DNA from: Streptomyces sp. BHT-5-2 | GTDB lineage: Bacteria > Actinomycetota > Actinomycetes > Streptomycetales > Streptomycetaceae | DNA length: 64,000 nt | Reading direction: 5' to 3' | Assembly (NCBI RefSeq): GCF_019774615.1 | Contig: NZ_CP081496.1 | Location: 2,170,001-2,234,000, forward strand | Shown: one piece after another, positions 1-9,200 of the stretch | Position numbering within the stretch: position 1 is the stretch's first letter | How the letters are laid out: each line of letters begins with the position of its first letter | The notes under the pieces: model-generated | What the model was told of the DNA's origin: nothing | What the model saw: only the letters and a program-made list of their open reading frames with translations | Databases searched by the model: none | Position numbers and translations under genes: made by a program

Positions 1-67
1 CAACTAGGAACACGATCGCGCCGATTCGGACCAGCAGATCCCCGGCCTGGGGCGTTTCATCAGACAC
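1..67 (-). CDS. Partial small membrane protein (5' end only)
   Basis: The first 22 codons of a gene leaving the left edge of the window. They read VSDETPQAGDLLVRIGAIVF and then LV, a short polar head running into a hydrophobic segment, so a small membrane protein is likely. The GTG start is chosen because a TACCCT hexamer lies exactly six bases upstream, the spacing of a leaderless Streptomyces transcript, and no Shine-Dalgarno sequence is visible. It is divergent from the cold-shock gene. Function unknown. Confidence 0.6.
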   Translation of the reverse strand, partial: MSDETPQAGDLLVRIGAIVFLV

Positions 68-73
68 CTGACC

Positions 74-79
74 AGGGTA
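74..79 (-). promoter_or_regulatory. Leaderless -10 hexamer for the left-edge gene
   Basis: On the minus strand TACCCT is followed by six bases and then the GTG start. It fits the TANNNT -10 consensus. The same layout occurs at 17159 and 27511. Confidence 0.45.
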
Positions 80-274
80 AGTCCGGGCCGGAAGCGCAGA
101 GGATCCCCCCGGCGACGTCTTGTCACCGGGCCCCGGACCATTAGCCTTGGGGGAGGCGGGCTCGGTGGCCCGCTGCACTGTTATCCAGACCCCTTTTCAC
201 CGAGCGCCGCGGCTCCCCACGTACCCGCGGCCGACCAGTCAGCATTCCCGACGAGTACGAGGACGAGGACAGAC

Positions 275-658
275 GTGCCTACCGGCAAGGTCAAGTGGTT
301 CAACAGCGAGAAGGGCTTCGGCTTTCTCTCCCGCGACGACGGCGGTGACGTCTTCGTACATTCGTCGGTACTGCCCGACGACGTGGACGCGCTCAAGCCC
401 GGCCAGCGCGTCGAGTTCGGTGTCGTCGCAGGCCAGCGCGGTGACCAGGCACTGAGCGTCATCCTCCTCGATCCGGCCCCCTCGGTTGCCGCGGCCCAGC
501 GCCGCAAGCCCGACGAACTCGCCTCGATCGTCCAGGACCTCACCACCCTGCTGGAGAACGTCACCCAGCAGCTGGAGCGCGGACGCTACCCCGACAAGGC
601 GCACGGCGCCAAGATCGCCGGCATGCTGCGGGCGGTCGCCGACCAGCTCGACGTCTGA
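275..658 (+). CDS. Cold-shock domain protein with C-terminal extension
   Basis: A 127-residue protein whose first ~65 residues are a cold-shock fold with the RNP1-like stretch KGFGFLSRDDGGDVFVH; the opening TGKVKWFNSEKGFGF is typical. It should bind single-stranded nucleic acid in the cytoplasm as an RNA chaperone. Classical Csp proteins are ~67 residues; here a further ~60 residues (DELASIVQDLTTLLENVTQQ onward) form a predicted helical tail seen in the longer actinobacterial members. The GTG start at 275 follows a GAGGAC-type ribosome site. The ~200 bases upstream have no gene and may be a long leader, as is common for cold-shock genes. Confidence 0.93.
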   Translation: MPTGKVKWFNSEKGFGFLSRDDGGDVFVHSSVLPDDVDALKPGQRVEFGVVAGQRGDQALSVILLDPAPSVAAAQRRKPDELASIVQDLTTLLENVTQQLERGRYPDKAHGAKIAGMLRAVADQLDV

Positions 659-711
659 AGCCGGCCCCGCCCGCGCCCCCTCGGGAGCGGCGGGCGGTCG
701 CACCGGATCCG

Positions 712-1563
712 TCAGAGGAACGCCAGCGCATCGCGGCCGAGGGGCGGCACCAGCCCCTCGGCCGCGGCGCGGGTGAGCAGCCCGCGCACCGCGGCGTAGC
801 CGTCCTCGCCGAGGTCGGCGGTGAACTCCGTGACGTACAGCCCGATGTGCTGGTCGGTCACCTTCGGGTCCAACTCCTGGGCATGCTCCAGGACGTACGG
901 CCGGGACGCCTCCGGGTCGTCCCAGGCCATCCGGACCGAGGTGCGGATCGACTCCGCCAGGCGGCGCAGCACCGGCTCGCCCAGCGACCGCTTGGCGATG
1001 ATCGCCCCCAGCGGGATCGGCAGCCCGGTGGTCAGCTCCCAGTGCTCGCCCATGTCCGCCAGGGAGTGCAGCCCGTAGTCCTGGTACGTGAAGCGGGCCT
1101 CGTGGATGACCAGGCCCGCGTCGACCTTGCCGTCCCGCACCGCCGGCATGATCTCGTGGAACGGCAGCACCACGACCTCGCCGACGCCGCCCGGCACCTG
1201 GTCCGCCACCCACAGCCGGAACAGCAGGTACGCGGTGGACCGCTCGCTGGGCACCGCGACCGTCTTCCCCGCCAGGTCCGCCGCCGCACCCGGTCCGCGG
1301 GTCAGCACCAGCGGGCCGCAGCCGCGCCCGAGCGCCCCGCCGCAGGGCAGCAGCGTGTACTCCTCCAGCACCCACGGCAGCACCGCGTACGACACCTTCA
1401 GCACGTCCAGCTCGCCGCGTTCGGCCAGGCCGTTGGTGACGTCGATGTCGGCGAGGGTGACCGCCAGCTCCGGCGCGTCCGGGACCCGGCCGTGCACCAG
1501 GGCGTCGAAGACGAAGGTGTCGTTCGGGCACGGGGAGTAGGCGATGGACAGCGGCCGGGTCAC
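712..1563 (-). CDS. mqnD: 1,4-dihydroxy-6-naphthoate synthase
   Basis: A 283-residue MqnD: it converts cyclic de-hypoxanthine futalosine to 1,4-dihydroxy-6-naphthoate in the futalosine route to menaquinone, the respiratory quinone of Streptomyces. The diagnostic motif SPCPNDTFVFDALVHG is at residues ~9-24 and the rest matches the periplasmic-binding-protein-like fold of MqnA/MqnD. The open frame runs much further upstream, but the GTG at 1561-1563 overlaps the mqnB stop by four bases (GTGA), which sets the start and implies translational coupling. The other mqn genes are not in the window. Confidence 0.95.
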   Translation of the reverse strand: MTRPLSIAYSPCPNDTFVFDALVHGRVPDAPELAVTLADIDVTNGLAERGELDVLKVSYAVLPWVLEEYTLLPCGGALGRGCGPLVLTRGPGAAADLAGKTVAVPSERSTAYLLFRLWVADQVPGGVGEVVVLPFHEIMPAVRDGKVDAGLVIHEARFTYQDYGLHSLADMGEHWELTTGLPIPLGAIIAKRSLGEPVLRRLAESIRTSVRMAWDDPEASRPYVLEHAQELDPKVTDQHIGLYVTEFTADLGEDGYAAVRGLLTRAAAEGLVPPLGRDALAFL

Positions 1564-2342
1564 GGGGTCCTCCGGGGAATGTCGGGCGGTGTGGTCGGAG
1601 CCCCGGGGAGCGTCGTCGCCACGGGGAGGTCCGCCAGGGCTCCGGGGAACATGCGGAAGGCGTCGGTCAGCGCGGCGAGGGCGGGGCCGATCCGCCAGGC
1701 GGCGCGGTCCCGGGGGCCCACCGCGTTGGAGATCGTGCGGATCTCCAGGACGGGCAGGCGGTGCGCGGCGGCCGCCTCGGCGACGCCGAAACCCTCCATC
1801 GCCTCGGCCAGCACGCCGGGGTGACGGCGCGCCAGCTCGGCGGCGCGGGCCGCGCTGCCGGTCACCGTGGAGACCGTGACGACCGGCCCGGCCGCCCCGC
1901 CGGTGGCCCGTACGAGGGCCGCGACCAGCGCCGGGTCGGGAAGGTGCGCCGTGGTCCCGAAGCCGAGTTCGGTGACCGGGACGAAGCCGTCGGGGGTCTC
2001 CGCCCCCAGGTCGGCGGCGACGATCGCGTCCGCGACGACCACCGAACCCAGCGGCGCGGAAGGGGAAAACCCGCCGCCGATGCCGGCCGAGACCACCAGG
2101 TCGTAGGGGGCGCCGGTCAGGTCGGCGGCGGTGAGCGCGGTGGCGGTGCCGGCGGCCGCGGCGGCCGGGCCGACGCCGGCGGCCAGCACGTCCGGGGCCG
2201 GCGACCCGTCGGGCGCGCGGTGCAGCGCGTAGCCGCCGGGCAGCGTGTAGCCGCCGGGCAGCGGCCGGGCGGTGTGGCCGCCGGCGGCCGCGCACACCGC
2301 GTCGCGCTCGGCGGCCACCGCGGTGACGACCAGCGTCCGCAT
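1560..2342 (-). CDS. mqnB: Futalosine hydrolase
   Basis: A 260-residue nucleosidase of the PNP/MTA-SAH fold. MqnB cleaves futalosine to hypoxanthine and de-hypoxanthine futalosine, the step before the MqnC cyclisation. Visible family marks are the N-terminal LVVTAVAAERDAV strand, the glycine-rich SAGIGGGFS loop and the AEAMEGFGVAEAA active-site region with its purine/ribose-contacting Met-Glu. It is the first gene of a two-gene operon with mqnD, coupled by a four-base overlap. Start at ATG 2342 gives the usual family length. Confidence 0.93.
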   Translation of the reverse strand: MRTLVVTAVAAERDAVCAAAGGHTARPLPGGYTLPGGYALHRAPDGSPAPDVLAAGVGPAAAAAGTATALTAADLTGAPYDLVVSAGIGGGFSPSAPLGSVVVADAIVAADLGAETPDGFVPVTELGFGTTAHLPDPALVAALVRATGGAAGPVVTVSTVTGSAARAAELARRHPGVLAEAMEGFGVAEAAAAHRLPVLEIRTISNAVGPRDRAAWRIGPALAALTDAFRMFPGALADLPVATTLPGAPTTPPDIPRRTP

Positions 2343-2394
2343 CAGAGGCCGTCCGCCGCGCGCCGCCGGTCCCGGGCCGCCGCGCTCAGCGCGC

Positions 2395-2904
2395 TCAGTC
2401 CTTCAGCTTGAGGTCGAAGTGCCACAGGGCCGTCGGGCCGGCGCCCTCGGAGCTGCCGGCCTCGGCGATCATCAGGGTGACGTCGCGCAGCGACTCGCTC
2501 TGCCCGGTCGCCGGGTTCACGGCCTTGAACAGCTCGTCGGTGCTGAAGGTGCGGTAGGTGTCGGTGCTGGGGGCGGCCATCACCGGGCCGCCGCCGACGG
2601 CGAACCAGCCGGCCTTGGCCACCTTCGGGTCGACGCCCACGCGGATCCGCTCGCCAGGGCGGACGGTGATCGTCTTGCCGCCCTTCTTGGAGATGCACTC
2701 CTGCACGGTCTTCTTGTCGAGGGACTTGCCGTTGCCGTCGCATCCGGGGGTCACCTCGGCCGTCACCGTGTCCGAGCCGACGGTCACGGTCGCCAGCGAG
2801 GTCGGCTGCTGGCAGGCGGAGAGGGTGAGCAGGCCCAGGGTCACGGCACCGAGGGCAGCGGCGGCGCGGCGGCCCTTGCCCCGGGAGATCAACGCAGCGG
2901 TCAT
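2395..2904 (-). CDS. DUF2771-type lipoprotein
   Basis: A 169-residue predicted lipoprotein. After a basic head (MTAALISRGKGRR) comes a hydrophobic segment ending in the lipobox LSAC, so the mature protein starts at Cys ~31. The secreted part includes two more cysteines (PGCDGN and VQECISK) that could form a disulfide. The pattern fits the actinobacterial DUF2771 family, whose role is unknown. I use the ATG at 2904 rather than the first possible Met 12 codons upstream, because it puts the signal peptide at the N terminus. It is separate from mqnB, with a 52-bp gap. Confidence 0.8.
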   Translation of the reverse strand: MTAALISRGKGRRAAAALGAVTLGLLTLSACQQPTSLATVTVGSDTVTAEVTPGCDGNGKSLDKKTVQECISKKGGKTITVRPGERIRVGVDPKVAKAGWFAVGGGPVMAAPSTDTYRTFSTDELFKAVNPATGQSESLRDVTLMIAEAGSSEGAGPTALWHFDLKLKD

Positions 2905-3030
2905 ACGGGGCAGGCTATCGGGCGCTCCGGCGCACGCCACGCCCGGGTGCGGCGCGCCGCTCGGGGGAGTGCCGCACGGGGCCGCATCAGGGGCTGTGCC
3001 GGGCCGCGTCGGGGGCCGCGTCGGGGCGCC

Positions 3031-4401
3031 TCACACCACCCGCGGCGCCGGCCGGCCGCCCCGCCGGGCCGCGCCGAGCAGCCCCCGCACGGTCACCGCG
3101 ACACCCACCGCCACCAGGCCGGCGGCCACCGCCATGCCCAGCGTGCCGATCAGCGGCAGTGCGATCCCGAGCGCCCCGCCCACCACCCAGGCCAGCTGGA
3201 GCACCGTCTCGGAGCGGGCGAACGCCGAGGTCCGCACCGCCTCCGGCACGTCCCGCTGGATCATCGCGTCCAGCGACAGCTTCCCCAGCGCCTGGCACAG
3301 TCCGGCGGTGGCCGCCGCCGCGGTCACCACCACGACCGCCAGCACCTCGTAGAACAGCGCCGCCAGCACCGTGGCGCCCAGCGCCAGCCCCAGCACCGCC
3401 GCGACGATCTGCTCCGGGCCGCGCGCCTTCAGCCAGGCGCCGGTCGCCGTGCCCAGCGCGTTCCCGGCCCCGGCCGCCACCGCGACCAGCCCCAGCGACA
3501 CCGCCGGCCCCAGCCCGCCCAACGGGTGCTCGCGCAGCAGGAACGCCAGGAAGAGGGTGAGGAAACCGGAGAGCGAGCGCAGCGCGGCGTTGGCCTGGAG
3601 GCCGTGCAGCACGGACGGGCCCACCGTCCGCAGTCCCGGCCGCCGCCCCGGCGCCGCGCCGTGCACCGTGCCGTCCCGGGACGCCAGCCGCGCCCGGGCC
3701 TCGCCCTTGCCCGAATCCACCGCGTGCGGCAGCGAGAACGACAGGAATGTTCCGGCCCCGAACACCCCGCAGGCCCCGTACAGCGGCCAGGCCGGCCCGA
3801 TCAGATGCAGCCCGGCGCCCAACGGTGCCGCCACCCCGGTGGCCAGCAGCCCGGCCAGCGTCACCCGGGAGTTGGCCTTCACCAGCGAGATGCGCGGTGG
3901 CAGCAGCCGCGGCACCACGGCGCTGCGCACCACCCCGTACGCCTTCGAGGACACCAGCACGCCGAGCGCGGCCGGATACAGCTCCAGTCCGCCGCCGGCC
4001 ACCGCCTCGGACATCGTCAGCGCCAGCACGGCGCGGGCCAGCATCGAGCCGGCCATCGCCGCCCGGCGGCCGTGCGGCAACCGGTCCAGCAGCGGCCCCA
4101 CCACCGGCGCCAGCAACGCGAACGGCGCCATGGTGACCGCCAGATACAGCGCCACCCGGCCCCGTGCCTCGTGCGTGGGCACCGAGAAGAACACCGTCGA
4201 GGCCAGCGCGACCGTGATCATCATGTCGCCCGCGGAGTTCACCGCGTGCAGCTCGATCAGCTGCGCCAGTCCCGATTCGCCCGCGCCCTGCGCATGGGTG
4301 GCGCGCCGCAGCCCCCGGGCCGCGCCGGCCAGCGGCCGGTGCAACGCGCGCCCGGCCGCCCGGCCCGCCCGGCGAGCCTTCGACTTGCTGACGCCACCCA
4401 C
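3031..4401 (-). CDS. MFS transporter, conserved Streptomyces type
   Basis: A 456-residue major facilitator protein with ~12 hydrophobic segments. The stretch ELHAVNSAGDMMITVALAST lies at the start of the first membrane half and GPLLDRLPHGRRAAMAG gives the MFS loop 2-3 signature (D-R-x-G-R type). Substrate unknown. The open frame extends to 4506, but the first ~35 codons look non-coding; GTG at 4401 (VGGVSKSKARR) gives a basic N-terminal head of ~50 residues before the membrane part. No strong Shine-Dalgarno is visible, so the start is uncertain by some codons. Confidence 0.85.
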   Translation of the reverse strand: MGGVSKSKARRAGRAAGRALHRPLAGAARGLRRATHAQGAGESGLAQLIELHAVNSAGDMMITVALASTVFFSVPTHEARGRVALYLAVTMAPFALLAPVVGPLLDRLPHGRRAAMAGSMLARAVLALTMSEAVAGGGLELYPAALGVLVSSKAYGVVRSAVVPRLLPPRISLVKANSRVTLAGLLATGVAAPLGAGLHLIGPAWPLYGACGVFGAGTFLSFSLPHAVDSGKGEARARLASRDGTVHGAAPGRRPGLRTVGPSVLHGLQANAALRSLSGFLTLFLAFLLREHPLGGLGPAVSLGLVAVAAGAGNALGTATGAWLKARGPEQIVAAVLGLALGATVLAALFYEVLAVVVVTAAAATAGLCQALGKLSLDAMIQRDVPEAVRTSAFARSETVLQLAWVVGGALGIALPLIGTLGMAVAAGLVAVGVAVTVRGLLGAARRGGRPAPRVV

Positions 4402-4793
4402 CCGGTCATACTGCCCCAACTCGCCCCGAAGAGGGTGTTTTCTCCCCGGCTCCGGGCGGGGCGCATCGGCCGCCCGGCGGGCACCGCGGCATACCCACCC
4501 GGTCACGGTCGGGGAGATTTGCTGCTCCCGCCGAGGGGTCGTGCAGCGTTGAAGGGGTAGCGTGTCCAGAGCGCCACCGGCGGTCTGTTTCGGCCGCGTA
4601 CCTCATTTCCCTGCGATCGCGCAGAATAGGACGTAAGAGGTGCGCTCGACCGAACGAACCAGCCGGGCGCGGACGTCGACGCGGTCCCCAGGTCCGCTCC
4701 GCCCGCCCCGGCCCCCGCCGGTCGTCCGGACAGGACCAGGACAGCCCCGGCTGGCGCGCTCGTGAGACGGCGTGGAAGAGAGAATCGATTCTT

Positions 4794-5711
4794 GTGAGTG
4801 CTGCGATGCGAAGCCGTACCCCCGACCGCCTGTGCGCCGAGGCCATCGACCTCGCCCGCGCGGCGGCCGAAGAGGTCGCCACGCCCGGCATGGTCGGCGA
4901 GCACATCGATGCCGTCGCCGAGGCGGACCGCGTCGTCACCCACCTCTTCGACTGCAGGGAACCGGGCTACCGCGGCTGGCGCTGGGCCGTCACCGTCGCC
5001 CGCGCCTCCCGCGCCAAGGTCGTCACCCTCGACGAGTCGGTCCTGCTGCCCGGCCCCGACGCCCTGATGGCCCCCGAGTGGGTGCCCTGGAGCGAGCGGT
5101 TGCGCCCCGGCGACATGGGCCCCGGCGACCTGCTGCCCACCGAGGCCGACGACCTGCGGCTGGAGCCCGGCTTCAGCGGTGAGGACACCCCGCTGCCGAA
5201 CTCCCCGGTGGCCGAGGGCATGGCCGCCGACGTCGCCGACACCGAGGAGGCGGTCGTCGTCCCCGGCTCGCCCGCGGCCCAGCCGGCGCCCGCCCGCGGC
5301 GGCCTCGCCGCGGTCGCCGAGGAGCTGGGCATGGCCCGCGCCCGGGTCCTGTCCCGCTACGGCCTGCACGCCGCCGCCGACCGCTGGGAAGACGCCTTCG
5401 GCCCCAAGACCCCGATGGCCCAGGCGGCCCCCGCCACTTGTGTGAGCTGCGGCTTCCTCACGCCGATCGCCGGTTCCCTGCGGCAGGCGTTCGGTGTCTG
5501 CGCCAACGAGTTCTCGCCGGCCGACGGCCGCGTCGTCTCGCTCTCCTACGGCTGTGGGGCCCACTCGGAGGCCGCCGTCATGCCGAAGCCTCCTCGGCCG
5601 CCCGAGCCGGTACTCGACGAGACCGTGGTCGAGGCGGTCTCGATCCGTCCCGCGGCGGACGGGGGCTCCGTCGAGGACGGCGGCCCTGCCGAGGAGCTGG
5701 GTCACAGCTAG
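4794..5711 (+). CDS. DUF3027 protein with Cys-rich tail
   Basis: A 305-residue cytoplasmic protein of the actinobacterial DUF3027 family, of unknown function. The N-terminal half (residues ~1-120, CREPGYRGWRWAVTVARAS region) is conserved. An acidic linker follows. The C-terminal region carries Cys216-x2-Cys219 (CVSCGF), then GVCANE and YGCGAHSE, a likely zinc-binding ribbon. The last ~45 residues are Pro/Glu rich and probably disordered. The start is GTG 4794, with ATG 4806 as the alternative; a GGAAGAG site lies upstream. A very long hairpin (copy A) starts 43 bases after the stop and is its likely terminator. Confidence 0.85.
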   Translation: MSAAMRSRTPDRLCAEAIDLARAAAEEVATPGMVGEHIDAVAEADRVVTHLFDCREPGYRGWRWAVTVARASRAKVVTLDESVLLPGPDALMAPEWVPWSERLRPGDMGPGDLLPTEADDLRLEPGFSGEDTPLPNSPVAEGMAADVADTEEAVVVPGSPAAQPAPARGGLAAVAEELGMARARVLSRYGLHAAADRWEDAFGPKTPMAQAAPATCVSCGFLTPIAGSLRQAFGVCANEFSPADGRVVSLSYGCGAHSEAAVMPKPPRPPEPVLDETVVEAVSIRPAADGGSVEDGGPAEELGHS

Positions 5712-5753
5712 GGGTTCTGGTCGGGCGGGGTGCCCCCGTTTGGTGGTGGGTGC

Positions 5754-5848
5754 GGGTGCCTGTGGGGTGGTCCTCCGGGGGTGGGTTGTCGGACTGCTGC
5801 GCTTTACGTCCGACAACCCACCCCCTACGGCCCACCCCACAGGCACCC
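5754..5848 (+). repeat. Invariant-loop hairpin, copy A
   Basis: An outer 17-bp perfect stem (5754-5770 with 5832-5848), a 6+6 internal loop, an inner 18-bp perfect stem (5777-5794 with 5808-5825) and the loop TGCTGCGCTTTAC at 5795-5807. It lies just after the DUF3027 gene and reads in its sense, so it probably acts as a terminator or 3' structure. Confidence 0.85.
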
Positions 5849-5872
5849 TCCCGTAGGTAAGGGGCTCCCGCC

Positions 5873-6188
5873 CGGTGGGGTGGGGGGAAAGACGGGGCCG
5901 TCGTGGTGGCCCCGAGACCAGAAGCTCTGCTCATGCGCGAGCACCCCTGACCTCTCCTTCACCCTCCAGGGGCGGGGATCGCCGCCGTCGGACGGGAGGG
6001 TGTGTGGCCGCAGGGGTGGGTGTTCGGACGTAAAGCGCAGCAGTCCGAACACCCACCCCGGAGGCCCCGCACCCGTCACCCACCACACAACAGAGGCGGG
6101 CCCCGCCCCACACGGACCCCTCCGCCGCAGGCGGAAATCCACCACGGCGGGAAAGCCGCCAACGTGGGGGTACCGTCGGGACAGAACG
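5873..6188. repeat. ~316-bp dispersed repeat, left copy
   Basis: It matches 53831-54149 nearly base for base, including the block CCCCGAGACCAGAAGCTC, the block CGGGGATCGCCGCCGTCGG, hairpin B and the CACGGCGGGAAAGCCG tail. Differences are scattered point changes and small indels, not a hard breakpoint. It carries no coding frame I can support. It ends 24 bases before the start of the sacsin-like gene, so it supplies that gene's upstream region. Confidence 0.8.
6014..6060 (-). repeat. Invariant-loop hairpin, copy B
   Basis: A 17-bp perfect stem (6014-6030 with 6044-6060) around the 13-nt loop, which reads TGCTGCGCTTTAC on the minus strand. The outer GC arms on each side pair only partly here, unlike in copy F. 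It is the one copy that does not lie after the 3' end of a gene in its own sense. Confidence 0.85.
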
Positions 6189-6193
6189 TTCTG
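6182..6193. promoter_or_regulatory. 12-bp palindrome upstream of the sacsin-like gene
   Basis: The perfect palindrome CAGAACGTTCTG ends 18 bases before the GTG start. It could be an operator. The equivalent place in the right copy of the repeat reads CAGAACGCG, so the second half is not conserved there. Confidence 0.3.
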
Positions 6194-6211
6194 ACGAGGG
6201 AGACGAGAAAC

Positions 6212-9200
6212 GTGGCAGGAATGCCGTGGGTGCGGGGCGCGGACGAGGGCGCCGACCCGTTCGGTACGGCCCGGTTGCGGCGCGGTGTGCTCGACGCCTG
6301 GGCCGCCTCGCCGGCCCGGTTTCGGGAGGACGCCAACGCCGAGGAGGACCTCGCGCTCGGCGGCTACCGCGACCGGCTCGCCGTGGAACTGGCGCAGAAC
6401 GCGGCGGACGCGGCGGCCCGCGCCGGCGTCCCGGGCCGGCTGCGGCTGACCCTGCACGCCGCCGACGGCGGCGCGCCCGCGGTGCTCGTCGCCTCCAACA
6501 CCGGTGCCCCGGTGGACGCCACCGGCGTGGAGTCGCTGTCGACCCTCCGTGCCTCCGCCAAACGGGAACCGAGCGTGGCGGCCGGCGCGGTCGGCCGGTT
6601 CGGCGTCGGGTTCGCCGCGGTGCTGGCGGTCAGCGACGAACCGGCGCTGGTGGGCCGCACCGGCGGCGTCCGCTGGTCGCTGGCCGAGGCCCGGGAGCTG
6701 ACCGAGGCGGTGGCCGCGCACAGCCCCGGCCTGGGCGGTGAGCTGCGCCGCCGCGAGGGCCACGTCCCGCTGCTGCGGCTGCCGTTGCCCGCGGAGGGCA
6801 CCGCGCCGGACGGCTACGACACCGCGGTGATGCTGCCGCTGCGCGACGGCGCCGCACAGGACCTCGCCGAGCGGCTGCTGGCCGGGATCGACGCGGCGCT
6901 GCTGCTGACCCTGCCGGGGCTGGCCGAGGTCGTGGTGGAGACACCGGAGGGCCGCCGGGTACTGACGCGTCGTCAGGACGGTGCGGGCGACGCGTACGTC
7001 CTGATCGAGGACAGCGAGCGGGGGGCCACCCGGTGGCGGGTGGTGACCGACGGCGGTCCGCTGGACCGGGCGCTGCTGGCGGACCGGCCGGTCGAGGAGC
7101 GGCTGCGGCCGTTCTGGTCGGTGACCTGGGCGGTGCCGGTGGACGAGGCCGGTGCGCCGGCGCGGCCGGGCACCGTACCGGCGCTGCACGCGCCGACCCC
7201 GACCGACGAACCGCTGGGGCTGCCCGCGCTGCTGATCGCCTCGTTCCCGCTGGAGCCGACCCGGCGCCATGTCGCGCCCGGCCCGCTCGCGGACTTCCTG
7301 GTGGGCCGGGCGGCCGCCGCGTACGCGGGGCTGCTCGGCGACTGGCAGCCGGTGGCGACCGGCACTCTGGACCTCGTCCCGGGGCCGCTTGGCAAGGGCT
7401 GGCTGGACGGTGAACTCCGGCGCCAGGTGGTGGAGTTGCTGCCACGGGTGCGGTTCCTGCCGAGCGCGGCGCGGGCCGCGTCCGGCGACGGCGCGGACGG
7501 CGGTGCGGAGGACGGCCGGGCGGCGGAGGACGAGACGTGGGACGACGGCGAGGGCCGTGAGCGGTACGTCCTGCGACCGGTGGACGCCGAGTTGCTGGAG
7601 GGCGCCGGCGCGGCGACCGTCGGCGTACTGGCCGAGCTGTTCCCCAGCCTGCTGCCGGCCGGCCTCGAACGGCGCCCGGAACTGCGGGCGTTGGGCGTGG
7701 CGCGGGTGCCGCTCACCGAGATGATCGACCGGCTGGCGGGCGTGGAGCGCGCGCCGGAGTGGTGGCGGCGGCTCTACGACGCGCTGGCCGGCACCGACCC
7801 GGACCGGCTCAGCGGCCTTCCGGTGCCGCTGGCGGACGGCGGGCGGACCGCCATCGGGCCGCGCCAGGTACTGCTGCCGCTGCCCGGCGGCGCGGACGCC
7901 GACGGCGAGTCCGCCGACCGGCACCGCACCCTCACCCGGCTCGGGCTCAAGGTCGCCCACCCGGACGCGGTGCACCCGCTCCTGGAGAAGCTCGGGGCCA
8001 CCCCGGCCGCACCCCGCGCCGTACTGACGACCCCTCAGGTACGCGCTGCGGTCGCCCACTCGCTGGACGCCGACGAGGACGCCTACGACGTCTTCGAGGA
8101 CGAGCTGGCGCCGGGCGCCGGGGTGCCGCTGGGCGCCGAGGAGCTGGCCGAGGCGGTCCTCGGGCTGGTCCGGGACGCCGAGCTGGCACCCGGCGACGAA
8201 CCCTGGCTGGCCGCACTGGCGCTGCCCGACGAGGACGGCGAACTCGCGCCGGCGGGCGAACTGGTATTCCCCGGCAGCGACTTCGAGCAGGTGATCCGGG
8301 AGGGCGAACTCGCCGCCTGCGACGCCGAGTTGGCCGATCGGTGGGGTGAGCAGCCGCTCACCGCGGTGGGGGTGCTGGCCACCTTCGCCCTGGTCCGGGC
8401 CAACGACGTGGTGCTCGACCCGGACGAACTGGAGCCGCGGGACGGCGACTTCCCCGAGCCGGACGACGCCGGGCTGCTGGACGCCGTCGACGTCTGGTGC
8501 GAGGACATCCTCGACACCCTCCCCGACACCCCGGTCCCCCCGGTCGTCACCGAACTCGTCGCCGTCCGCGACCTCGACCTGGTGGCCGACGGTGCCTGGC
8601 CGAGGGTGCTGGAGATGCTCTCCGAGCCGCCGCTGCGGGACGCCCTGACCGCGCCGGTGCGGGTGCTGCTGCCGGACGGCACCACCGAGTCGGTGCGGCC
8701 GTACACCGCGTGGTGGCTGCGCGGCCACCCGGTGCTGGACGGGCGCCGCCCCGCCGGGCTGCGCGCCGCGGGCGGCGACCCGCTGCTGGCCGGGCTGTAC
8801 GAGGCGGCGGACGCGGGCCGGGTCGACGCCCAGGTGCTGCGCGCCCTCGGCGTCCGCACCTCGGTGGACGCACTGCTGGAGGAGCCGGGCGGCGCGGCCG
8901 AGCTGCTGGCCCGCCTCGCCGACCCCGACCACCACGTCGGGATCGCCCAACTCCACGCGCTCTACGGCCTGCTGACGGACCTCGACCCGGACCGGGTGAC
9001 GCTGCCCGACGAGCTGCGGGCGGTCGTTGTGGGGCCCGAAGGGCTTCCGATGGAGGGTGGTGGCGGGCGACGGGTGGGCATGATCCGGGTGGTGGACGCG
9101 GCGGACGCGCTGGTCGCGGACGCACCGGATCTGATGCCGCTGGCGGGCGGCCGGGCGCTGCTGCCGGTGCGGCCGGCCCGCGCCGCGGAGCTGGCCGAGC

